In this document: positions 34,052 through 41,525 of the stretch, in pieces
Layout: the number at the start of each line of letters is the position of its first letter
Numbering within the stretch: the stretch's first letter is position 1
Source of the DNA: Tsuneonella suprasediminis
GTDB lineage: Bacteria > Pseudomonadota > Alphaproteobacteria > Sphingomonadales > Sphingomonadaceae
Direction: 5' to 3'
NCBI RefSeq assembly: GCF_003605755.1
Contig: NZ_RAHJ01000021.1
Span: 110,662-174,661, forward strand
DNA length: 64,000 nucleotides
Translations under genes and position numbers: made by a program
Notes under the pieces: generated by a model
Database searches by the model: none
What the model was told of the DNA's origin: nothing
Seen by the model: only the letters and a program-made list of their open reading frames with translations

Positions 34052-35635
34052 TCAGAATTCCAGCGCTTTCACGGTTTTGACGCCTTCCAGTTTGGAAGCC
34101 TTGTCGATCACATCCTGCGAGATTGCGGTATCGACGCTCAGCAGCAGCACCGCTTCACCGCCCGTGTCGCGGCGACCGAGGTGGAACGTGCCGATATTGA
34201 TGCCGCTCTCACCCAGCAGCGTACCGATACGGCCGATGAAGCCGGGCGCGTCTTCGTTGACGATGTAGAGCATGTGCCCGGCCAGTTCGGCTTCGATCCC
34301 GATGCCGAAGATTTCGACCAGACGCGGGGTATCGTTGCCGAACAGCGTACCGGCAACCGAGCGATCGCCCTGACTGGTGCCGACCGTGACCCGCAGCAGA
34401 GTGTTAAACGCCCCTTCACGCTGATGACGGATCGAGCGCACGTCCAGCCCGCGTTCCTTGGCGAGATAGGGCGCGTTGACCATGTTCACGGTGTCGGAAT
34501 ACTGCTTCATCAGACCAGCCAGCACCGCACCTTCGATCGGCTTGCCGTTCAGATCGGCCGCGGCACCTTCGCGTTCGATGCTGATCTGCGTCAGATTGCC
34601 GTGCGCCAGTTGCCCCACCAGACTGCCGAGGCTTTCGGCCAGCTTCATGTAAGGCTTGAGCTTGGGCGCTTCTTCGGCACTGAGGCTCGGCATGTTGAGT
34701 GCGTTGGTCACGCCGCCGTTGACGAGGAAGTCGGCCATCTGCTCGGCCACCTGCAAGGCGACATTGACTTGCGCTTCGGTCGTGCTCGCGCCCAGATGCG
34801 GAGTGCAGATGAAATTCTTGGTCCCGAACAGCGGGCTGTTCTTCGCCGGTTCTTCGGCAAACACGTCCAGCCCGGCGCCCGCGATGTGGCCGCTTTCCAG
34901 CAGATCTTTCAGCGCGCTTTCATCGATCAGGCCGCCACGCGCACAATTGACGATGCGAACACCCGGCTTCGTCTTTTCCAATCGTTCGCGGCTGAGGATA
35001 TTGCGCGTCTGGTCGGTCAGCGGAGTGTGCAGCGTGATGAAATCCGCCCGCTGGAGCAGGGTTTCCAGATCGACCTTGTCCACCCCAATTTCCACCGCGC
35101 GTTCTTCGGTCAGGAACGGATCGTAGGCGACGACCTTCATTTTCAGGCCCAGCGCACGGCTGGCGACGATCGTGCCGATATTGCCCGCACCGATCAGGCC
35201 CAGCGTCTTGCCAGTCAGTTCGACGCCCATGAACGCGCTCTTCGGCCATTCGCCCGCTTGCGTGCGGGTGTTGGCTTCGGGGATTTGCCGGGCGACCGCG
35301 AACATCATCGCGATGGCGTGTTCGGCGGTGGTGATCGAGTTGCCGAACGGAGTGTTCATCACCACCACGCCCTTGCCGCTGGCATAAGGGATATCGACGT
35401 TGTCCACGCCGATACCGGCGCGACCGATCACTTTGAGATTGGTCGCCGCGTCGAGCACGGCCTTGGTCACTTTGGTCGAGCTGCGGATCGCCAGCCCATC
35501 GTATTCACCGATGCGGGCGATCAGTTCTTCCGGGGTTTCACCGGTGATGACATCGACATCGCAGCCACGCTCTTCGAAAATGCGCGCGGCATTGGGGTCC
35601 ATCTTGTCGGAGATAAGGACTTTAGGCTTGGTCAT
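34052..35635 (-). CDS. serA: D-3-phosphoglycerate dehydrogenase, long form
   Basis: The first step of serine synthesis. 527 residues places it in the long (type I) class with an extra domain. Rossmann motif GLIGAGNIGT (about 147), GRAGIGVDNVD (about 73), catalytic Arg/Glu/His regions NCARGGLIDESAL (about 231) and FICTPHLGASTTEAQ (about 280). An intervening domain follows, and a C-terminal ACT domain (YIVNEDAPGFIGRIGTLLGE) could sense serine. It is downstream of serC on the same strand, 127 bp apart; the pair is a conserved alphaproteobacterial operon. Confidence 0.95.
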   Translation of the reverse strand: MTKPKVLISDKMDPNAARIFEERGCDVDVITGETPEELIARIGEYDGLAIRSSTKVTKAVLDAATNLKVIGRAGIGVDNVDIPYASGKGVVVMNTPFGNSITTAEHAIAMMFAVARQIPEANTRTQAGEWPKSAFMGVELTGKTLGLIGAGNIGTIVASRALGLKMKVVAYDPFLTEERAVEIGVDKVDLETLLQRADFITLHTPLTDQTRNILSRERLEKTKPGVRIVNCARGGLIDESALKDLLESGHIAGAGLDVFAEEPAKNSPLFGTKNFICTPHLGASTTEAQVNVALQVAEQMADFLVNGGVTNALNMPSLSAEEAPKLKPYMKLAESLGSLVGQLAHGNLTQISIEREGAAADLNGKPIEGAVLAGLMKQYSDTVNMVNAPYLAKERGLDVRSIRHQREGAFNTLLRVTVGTSQGDRSVAGTLFGNDTPRLVEIFGIGIEAELAGHMLYIVNEDAPGFIGRIGTLLGESGINIGTFHLGRRDTGGEAVLLLSVDTAISQDVIDKASKLEGVKTVKALEF

Positions 35636-35762
35636 GATACAATTCCTGTGAATGGCTCACCCGCGTCGGGGTGCCACAAGCAACTGGGAAATCGCGCAAA
35701 TATGGCGCGAAGAAATGCATGGATGTCTGCCCCCGACCCACGAGCCGGGGGCAAAGGCAACG

Positions 35763-36926
35763 TCAGAGTGCGCCGGCCTTGGCCTGTTCGTAAGCCCACT
35801 CGATCCACGGCAGCAGACGTTTCACGTCTTCCTGCTCAACCGTGGCGCCGCACCATACGCGCAGCGACGGCGGGGCATCGCGATAGCCGTTGAAATCGTA
35901 CCCGACATCGAGCTTTTCCAGCGTCGAGGCGATCTTCTTGGGCAGAGCGGCCTGATCTTCGGCCGACAGCGATTCGTACCAGTCGCCCTGAAACACGAAA
36001 CACACGCCGGTATTGGTCCGCTGCGCCACATCGGGCACCATGTTGCGGACCCACGGGGTCGCTTCGATCCAGTCGGTCAGTACTTTCGCATTGGCATCGG
36101 CCCGCGCGAACAGCGCCTGCCGTCCACCGAGTGCCTGCGCCCATTCGAGAGCGGCGATGTAATCTTCCGTCGCCAGCATCGACGGGGTGTTGATCGTCGC
36201 CCCTTCGAAAATACCGCGGTTGATCTTGCCGCCCTTCTTCAGACGAAACAGCTTGGGCAGCGGCCATTCGGGATCGTAGCTTTCGATCCGGTCGATGGCT
36301 TTGGGGCTGAGGATCAGCATCCCGTGCTGCGCTTCCGAACCCATCACCTTCTGCCACGAATATGTCGTGGCATCCAGCTTGGCCCAATCCATTTCCTGCG
36401 CAAATACCGCGCTGGTGGCATCGTTGATCGTCAGACCGGTGCGGTCGGCAGCGAGCCAGTCGGTATTTGGGATGCGTGCGCCGCTGGTGGTGCCGTTCCA
36501 CGTAAAGACAACGTCGTTGTCCTGCGGAACCTGCGCGAAATCGGGCAACATGCCGTAATCCGCCTCAAGCACCTGCAGCATCCTGAGCTTCAGTTGCTTG
36601 ACTGCATCCTGAATCCAGACGTTGCCGAAGCTTTCCCATGCAGCGACAGTGACCGGTCGATCATGGCCCAGCAGGGTCCACATCGCGCATTCGAGCGCGC
36701 CGGTGTCCGATGCGGGCATGATGCCGACGAGATAATCGTCGGGCACGCCGAGCATCTCTTTCGACAGGTCGATCGCATATTTCAGACGCGACTTGCCGAG
36801 CGACGAGCGATGCGAACGCCCGAGCGATTCGGTCTTGATCTTGTCGAGGGACCAGCCCGGGAACTTAGCCGTGGGACCGGACGAAAAATAAGGGCGCTCA
36901 GGCTTGAGCGTCGGTTGTGCAGTCAT
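35763..36926 (-). CDS. serC: phosphoserine aminotransferase
   Basis: The second step of serine synthesis, PLP dependent, class V fold. 387 residues. The start TLKPERPYFSSGPTAKFPGW (20) is the alphaproteobacterial SerC form, distinct from the E. coli type. The PLP lysine is in YSWQKVMGSEAQHGML (about 194). Other blocks are GIMPASDTGALECAMWTLLG (about 63) and INTPSMLATEDYI. Upstream on the same strand are a promoter-like TTGACT and hairpins in the leader. It is followed by serA. Confidence 0.93.
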   Translation of the reverse strand: MTAQPTLKPERPYFSSGPTAKFPGWSLDKIKTESLGRSHRSSLGKSRLKYAIDLSKEMLGVPDDYLVGIMPASDTGALECAMWTLLGHDRPVTVAAWESFGNVWIQDAVKQLKLRMLQVLEADYGMLPDFAQVPQDNDVVFTWNGTTSGARIPNTDWLAADRTGLTINDATSAVFAQEMDWAKLDATTYSWQKVMGSEAQHGMLILSPKAIDRIESYDPEWPLPKLFRLKKGGKINRGIFEGATINTPSMLATEDYIAALEWAQALGGRQALFARADANAKVLTDWIEATPWVRNMVPDVAQRTNTGVCFVFQGDWYESLSAEDQAALPKKIASTLEKLDVGYDFNGYRDAPPSLRVWCGATVEQEDVKRLLPWIEWAYEQAKAGAL

Positions 36927-37010
36927 GTATTCTCTCCTTGCAGAGAGCTCGCGCGGCGTTGGGACCGCGTGGCCCGCTGGCTGCACTAGAGTTGCGCGCA
37001 GCCAAGTCAA
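36927..37010 (-). promoter_or_regulatory. serC leader with hairpins, candidate serC RNA motif
   Basis: Read leftward: TTGACT (possible -35), then GGCTGC ... GCAGCC (6-bp stem), a GC-rich stretch, and CTCTC-TGCAAG-GAGAG just before the ATG, whose loop and arm hold the ribosome site AAGGAG. An RNA element called the serC motif is known upstream of serC-serA in alphaproteobacteria; I cannot confirm a match to its consensus. Confidence 0.4.
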
Positions 37011-37110
37011 GCACGCATTAAAGTTATGCGGTAAATGGGTTTAAGGAGCGGTTGAAAACATTGGCGAACTCGCTCTCGCCAAATGTGCCGCGGGCGATTA
37101 TGGCGCGCCG

Positions 37111-38268
37111 ATGGACGTGACGGACCTACGCATCGCGCTGTTCAGCGGCAACTATGCCATGACAGTGGACGGCGCCAACAAGGCGCTGAATCGGCTGGTG
37201 GAATACCTGCTGCGCCAGGGGGCGGCAGTGCGAGTCTATTCCCCGACAATCGCGGAACCGCCGTTCGAACCACAGGGCGATATCGTTTCCCTGCCCTCCC
37301 TCGCGATTCCCACCCGCAGCGAATATCGTGTACCAATGGGAATCAACTCGGCGGTACGGCGCGATCTCGATGCGTTCAGGCCCAACGTGCTGCACATCTC
37401 GTCACCCGATTTCAGCGCGCGCGAAGCGGCGAAGTGGGCACGCGACCGGAATATTCCGGTCGTCGCCAGCGTCCACACCCGGTTCGAAACCTATCCGCGC
37501 TATTACCACCTCGGCTTTATGGAGCCGGTAGTGGAGGGATGGCTGCGGAAACTCTATCGCCGCTGCGACGCGCTGATTACCCCGTCGCAAGGTATGATCG
37601 ACACGTTGCGCCAGCAGGGGATGAACGACGATATCGGGCTGTGGACCCGCGGGGTCGATCATGCGGTATTCAACGCCGGTCGGCGCGACAACGGCTGGCG
37701 CCAGTCACTCGGCATTGCCGACGGTGAAATGGCGGTCGGTTTTCTTGGGCGGCTCGTGCTTGAAAAGGGGCTCGACATCTTTGGGGAGACTATCGTCGAA
37801 CTGAAAAAGCGCGGCGTTCCGCACAAGGTGTTGATTATCGGTGACGGCCCTGCGCGCAAGGCGTTTGCCGAACTGGTGCCCGATGCCTGCTTCGCCGGTT
37901 TCCAGAGCGGCAGCGATCTGGGCCGCGCGGTGGCGGGGATGGACGTGTTGCTCAACCCTTCGGTTACGGAAACGTTCGGTAACGTGACGCTGGAAGCGAT
38001 GGCTTGCGGAGTGCCTGTCGTCGCCGCGGACGCCACCGGTGCATCGAGCCTGGTGGACGACGGTGTGACCGGATACCTCGTTCCCCCGCGCGATGTGGCG
38101 GCCTATGCCGACAAGCTGCAAGCTTATGCCGAAGCCCCCGCCCTGCGCCACGCCCACGGCGCGGCTGGCGCGAAGAAGGCCGAGGCGTTCGAATGGGACG
38201 CGATCAATCAGGCCGTGGCCGATACCTATTTGCGGGTGCTGGCAGCGAAAGATGGCGTTGCGGGCTAA
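37111..38268 (+). CDS. glycosyltransferase family 4 (GT-B, MgtA-like)
   Basis: 385 residues. The N-terminal GT-B domain begins LRIALFSGNYAMTVDGANKA (20), with the glycine-loop-like start seen in sugar-donor/lipid acceptor enzymes. HTRFETYPRYY (about 130) resembles the acceptor region of GDP-mannose- or UDP-glucuronate-dependent lipid glycosyltransferases. The donor-binding C-domain has VGFLGRLVLEKGLD (about 205) and the retaining E-x7-E motif in ETFGNVTLEAMACGVP (about 286). It probably acts at the membrane on a glycolipid or polysaccharide. It stands alone, divergent from serC, and is followed by a long repeat region. Confidence 0.85.
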   Translation: MDVTDLRIALFSGNYAMTVDGANKALNRLVEYLLRQGAAVRVYSPTIAEPPFEPQGDIVSLPSLAIPTRSEYRVPMGINSAVRRDLDAFRPNVLHISSPDFSAREAAKWARDRNIPVVASVHTRFETYPRYYHLGFMEPVVEGWLRKLYRRCDALITPSQGMIDTLRQQGMNDDIGLWTRGVDHAVFNAGRRDNGWRQSLGIADGEMAVGFLGRLVLEKGLDIFGETIVELKKRGVPHKVLIIGDGPARKAFAELVPDACFAGFQSGSDLGRAVAGMDVLLNPSVTETFGNVTLEAMACGVPVVAADATGASSLVDDGVTGYLVPPRDVAAYADKLQAYAEAPALRHAHGAAGAKKAEAFEWDAINQAVADTYLRVLAAKDGVAG

Positions 38269-38350
38269 CGCGGGCTCTGCGGCACCATCTGGCTGTAAGT
38301 GAGCTGGCACCCGGCTTAGAGCCAACTCGTTGCCGAACCGCCCCGCCTCT

Positions 38351-38545
38351 CGTCATTGCGAGGAGCCGTAGGCGACGTGGCAATCCATGGGCCGCCCTCG
38401 CCCCACCCGCAACCGTTGTAATGGGAGGGACGCCGGGTGGAAGCTCGTCACACGAAGACACGAAGGCACGGAGTGGGTTTGGCCTGGAGGTAGATGTCTC
38501 ACTGCCGATGCTCGGCCAATACTATCACCCATCCCCCCGTTCCCT
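38351..38545. repeat. REP-containing repeat unit 1 of a triple array
   Basis: It starts CGTCATTGCGAGGAGCCGTA then GGCGACGTGGCAATCCATGG, continues through CCTCGCCCCA, and includes a solo MITE end CACACGAAGACACGAAGGCA at 38451. The next unit begins 195 bp later with the same 15 bases. The array lies in an 879-bp gap (38269-39147) that has no gene I can support. Confidence 0.8.
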
Positions 38546-38729
38546 CGTCATTGCGAGGAGTTGCAGGCGACGTGGCAATCCATGAGCCGCACCTCGCCCA
38601 TCTCACAGCCGCCGCGATGAGCCGGACCGCTGGGTGAAAGCGTGTCACACGAAGGCGCGAAGACACTAAGTGGATTTGGTTCGGGAGGAGGGGGCTGCCC
38701 AATCGCCCCTGCCCCTTCTCCCCCTCCCT
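38546..38729. repeat. REP-containing repeat unit 2 of a triple array
   Basis: The same layout as unit 1: CGTCATTGCGAGGAGTTGCA, GGCGACGTGGCAATCCATGA, ACCTCGCCCA, CCGCTGGGTG, then a MITE end in a shuffled form (CACACGAAGGCGCGAAGACA, CTAAG), then GGATTTGGTT. Length is 184 bp. Confidence 0.8.
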
Positions 38730-38849
38730 CGTCATTGCGAGGAGCCGTAGGCGACGTGGCAATCCAAGGACCATACCTCGCCCCCTCACAACCGACGCGA
38801 TGAGCGGGACCGTCGCACAATGGATTGCGTCACTGCGTCCGCAATGACG
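38730..38849. repeat. REP/MITE-like element, unit 3 of the array
   Basis: It starts CGTCATTGCGAGGAGCCGTA, GGCGACGTGGCAATCCAAGG, and closes with the inverted end ATGGATTGCGTCACTGCGTC CGCAATGACG, so unlike units 1 and 2 it is a complete inverted element as in copies A and B near 20.4 kb. The interior CGACGCGATGAGCGGGACCG resembles unit 2 and copy B. Confidence 0.8.
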
Positions 38850-39028
38850 AAAGGACTGGTGCGTTTCAGAGGCAAACGTCACCCCGGGCACCGAGCCGGA
38901 GTCCCACTTCCCCCTGCCGCGTAACGGCACAGAGACCGCCCGGTTTCCTACACCCGTCCCGGCAGCCATAACCGCGCGATGCGAGCGCCCCGTTTCACCC
39001 CCACCTGCCCCCTTTGGATAACGCATTT

Positions 39029-39131
39029 CGAAGTCCACAGACGCGATCCGCAAAAGCGGCGCAACCCATTGGGATTGCGCCGCTACTTGCGAAAAGTCAC
39101 ACATTTCAAAACTTGCGGGAGCGGTCCATGT
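39029..39131. repeat. 103-nt dispersed element with central hairpin, copy 2
   Basis: The same length and end sequences as copy 1 (CGAAGTCCAC and GAGCGGTCCATGT). The central stem is a perfect 10-bp helix, AGCGGCGCAA / TTGCGCCGCT, around CCCATTGGGA, centred at the same offset (40.5) as in copy 1. It lies 16 bp beyond the stop of the leftward DUF2218 gene. If transcribed leftward, it would be in that transcript's 3' end. Confidence 0.7.
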
Positions 39132-39147
39132 CTCCCCCCCCGCAATG

Positions 39148-39471
39148 TCAGCTATCGCGCCAGTCGAATGCCAGCGGCGCTTCACGAAATGCGAAACGGT
39201 CGAGGTGGCGGGCGACCGCCCCTTTCAGCGTCTCCAGTTGCCCCGGCTCGCTGGCATCGACCGTGCAGTCGAGCGTCTGCGCGGTGGCGACGAAGGTCAC
39301 CACAGCATCGCCAGCCCAGCTCGCTCCGCGCGCATCCTTGGGAAACACCACCGTCCCGTGCCCCTTATCGAAGGTCACCGTCAGGTTGTGCTGCCAGTGC
39401 TTGCAAAGCTGCTGGAGGTACTTCGACCCATGCTCGGTCGGGACCGCTGCCGTGCTGATCGACCGGTTCAC
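39148..39471 (-). CDS. DUF2218 family protein
   Basis: 107 residues from a GTG start that overlaps the padR stop (GTGA). Sequence features: STAAVPTEHGSKYLQQLCKH at the start, WQHNLTVTFDKGHGTVVFP, and the C-terminal LETLKGAVARHLDRFAFRE. This is DUF2218, a small family of unknown function resembling TBP/ACT-like two-layer folds and often placed near iron or siderophore genes; here the partner is a PadR regulator. Translation coupling implies they act together. No membrane or export signal. Confidence 0.85.
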   Translation of the reverse strand: MNRSISTAAVPTEHGSKYLQQLCKHWQHNLTVTFDKGHGTVVFPKDARGASWAGDAVVTFVATAQTLDCTVDASEPGQLETLKGAVARHLDRFAFREAPLAFDWRDS

Positions 39472-40103
39472 AGGCGCTCGATCCGCTTGGCCACCTCGTC
39501 GATCAGATCGACGATCTGGTTGGTCGTGTCCGTATCGAGTTGCCCGGTCCGCGCCCGGTTCTTCAGGACCGTGGCCAGATTGCCCATCGCGCGCGATATC
39601 TGCGGCGAGCGGCCTTGCTCGCTCTGTTCGGCCAGCTTGCCCAGCCGTTCGAACAGCGCGGCAACTTCGTCTGCCTTGTCGGCCAGTTCGGCGCGCCCTT
39701 CGTCGGTGGCGAGGAAGGCCTTGCGCGGGGTGTCATCGCCCTGCTCTGCGATCAGGCCTTCATCGGCCAGCATCTGCAATGTCGGGTAAACCGCACCGGG
39801 ACTGGGCGCATAGCTGCCGCCAGTCACATCCTCGATAGCCTTTATCAGCTCGTAACCGTGACGCGGTTCGTCAGCGAGGAGCTTGAGCAATGCCAATCGC
39901 AATTCGCCCTGCCCGAACATGCGCCCGCGCCGGTGGCGCCCGCGGCCGCCAAAACGGCCACCGCCGCCGCCAAACGGCCCGTCGCGCCCAAATGGACCTT
40001 CCTGACCGAACGGCCCCTCACCCCCGAACGGTCCGCCGGGGCCGAACATACGGCCGAATTCGCCACCATTGTGTCGGCATCCATACCTGTGATGATGTCT
40101 CAT
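39468..40103 (-). CDS. PadR-family transcriptional regulator with Gly/Phe-rich N-terminus
   Basis: 211 residues. The first about 60 are unusual: MRHHHRYGCRHNGGEFGRMF, then repeats GPFGGE, GPFGQE, GPFGRD, GPFGGG and an Arg-rich stretch. The PadR winged helix follows: LRLALLKLLADEPRHGYELI (about 71), SPGAVYPTLQMLADEGLI (about 100), and a C-terminal dimerisation helix. The start ATG has AAAGGA upstream; an ATG six codons earlier is less well placed. It is the first gene of padR-DUF2218, divergent from rarA. PadR proteins usually repress their own operon and respond to a small ligand. Confidence 0.88.
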   Translation of the reverse strand: MRHHHRYGCRHNGGEFGRMFGPGGPFGGEGPFGQEGPFGRDGPFGGGGGRFGGRGRHRRGRMFGQGELRLALLKLLADEPRHGYELIKAIEDVTGGSYAPSPGAVYPTLQMLADEGLIAEQGDDTPRKAFLATDEGRAELADKADEVAALFERLGKLAEQSEQGRSPQISRAMGNLATVLKNRARTGQLDTDTTNQIVDLIDEVAKRIERL

Positions 40104-40120
40104 AGAATAAGTTCCTTTCA

Positions 40121-40156
40121 TGATGCATCACGATATATCTTAGAAAAGTCGATATA
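40121..40156. promoter_or_regulatory. AT-rich palindrome and direct repeat upstream of padR
   Basis: TGATGCATCA is a perfect 10-bp palindrome; CGATATA occurs twice, 19 bases apart start to start. The stretch is the most AT-rich in the padR-rarA gap and is a plausible autoregulatory PadR operator or promoter. Confidence 0.4.
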
Positions 40157-40205
40157 CAAGACCCCCTCGCCAAAAAAGCGCCCCGCCCCTATCTCTCCTT
40201 TCGCA

Positions 40206-41525
40206 ATGTCCGACCTGTTCGCCGCCGATCCGCCCCAAGGCACCGCCCCCGATGAACCGCGCGAGGACGCGCCGTTGGCCGATCGCCTGCGCCCGCGTTC
40301 GCTGAGCCAGGTAATCGGGCAGGAGCACCTGACCGGGCCGGAAGGGCCGATCGGGCGGATGGTCGCAGCGGGCAAACTGTCGAGCATGATCCTGTGGGGG
40401 CCGCCCGGCACCGGCAAAACCAGCACCGCACGGCTGCTGGCCGATGCCGTGGGGATGCGTTTCGAATCGGTCAGCGCGGTATTTTCCGGGGTGGCCGACC
40501 TCAAGAAAGCCTTCGCCGCCGCCGACCGCGCAGCGGAAGCGGGGCAGCGCACTCTGTTGTTCGTGGACGAAATCCATCGTTTCAACAGGGCACAGCAGGA
40601 TGGCTTCCTGCCATTTGTTGAACGCGGCACAGTCACGCTGGTGGGCGCGACCACCGAGAACCCCAGCTTCGAACTCAACGCCGCGTTGCTCAGCCGCGCG
40701 CAAGTGCTGATCCTCCACCGGCTCGATGCCAATGCGCTGGAGAAGCTGCTGGCGCGGGCGGAAGAACTCGAGGGGCCCCTGCCGCTGACCGACGACGCGC
40801 GCGGCGCGCTGATCGCCAGCGCCGATGGTGACGGGCGCTTCCTGCTCAATCAGGCGGAAACGCTCTATTCGGCGCGGATAACCGAGCCACTCGATCCGGC
40901 GGGCCTCGGCCAGTTCCTCCAGCGCCGCGTCGCGGTGTACGACAAGAACCGGGAGGGGCATTACAACCTCATCTCGGCACTGCACAAATCGGTGCGCGGG
41001 TCCGATCCGCAGGCGGCGCTGTACTATCTGGCCCGAATGCTAGTGGCGGGCGAAGACCCGCTGTTCGTGCTGCGGCGACTGGTGCGAATGGCGGTGGAGG
41101 ATATCGGGCTGGCCGATCCGCAGGCCCTGCACCAATGCCTCGCCGCGAAGGACGCTTACGAATTCCTCGGCTCGCCGGAGGGGGAACTGGCCATCGCGCA
41201 GGCCTGCATCTACCTCGCCACTGCCCCCAAGTCGGTCGGCGCGTACAAGGCGCAGAAGGCCGCGTGGAAAAGCGCGAAGGAAACCGGCAGCCTGATGCCG
41301 CCTCAGAACATCCTTAACGCCCCCACCAAGCTGATGAAAGATGTCGGATACGGCAAAGGCTATCAATACGACCCCGATACCGAAGATGGCTTCTCCGGCG
41401 CGAATTACTGGCCCGAAGAGATGGAGCCGCAAACGTACTATGTCCCGGTAGAGCGCGGCTTCGAACGTGAGATCAGGAAACGACTCGATTACTGGGACAA
41501 ACTGCGGCGAGAGCGTCAGGGGTGA
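40206..41525 (+). CDS. rarA: replication-associated recombination protein A (RarA/MgsA)
   Basis: A 439-residue AAA+ ATPase of the clamp-loader-like class acting at stalled forks. Walker A GPPGTGKTSTARLLAD (about 62), Walker B LLFVDEIHRFNRAQQDGFLP (20; about 118), sensor 1 GATTENPSFELN (about 145), and the C-terminal tetramerisation block KSVRGSDPQAALYYLARML (about 262). The start MSDLFAADPPQ was chosen over a longer frame overlapping padR. The stop overlaps the GTG of the next gene (GTGA), so that unknown protein is probably co-translated. Confidence 0.93.
   Translation: MSDLFAADPPQGTAPDEPREDAPLADRLRPRSLSQVIGQEHLTGPEGPIGRMVAAGKLSSMILWGPPGTGKTSTARLLADAVGMRFESVSAVFSGVADLKKAFAAADRAAEAGQRTLLFVDEIHRFNRAQQDGFLPFVERGTVTLVGATTENPSFELNAALLSRAQVLILHRLDANALEKLLARAEELEGPLPLTDDARGALIASADGDGRFLLNQAETLYSARITEPLDPAGLGQFLQRRVAVYDKNREGHYNLISALHKSVRGSDPQAALYYLARMLVAGEDPLFVLRRLVRMAVEDIGLADPQALHQCLAAKDAYEFLGSPEGELAIAQACIYLATAPKSVGAYKAQKAAWKSAKETGSLMPPQNILNAPTKLMKDVGYGKGYQYDPDTEDGFSGANYWPEEMEPQTYYVPVERGFEREIRKRLDYWDKLRRERQG

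Noticed and set aside
34181-35893. A 570-codon + strand frame across serA
   Set aside because: Antisense to serA with no domain-like sequence.
38499-39185. A 228-codon minus-strand frame in the repeat array
   Set aside because: It is composed of repeat units and the 103-nt element; sequence similarity to another frame near 20.7 kb follows from the repeat, not from an evident protein family.
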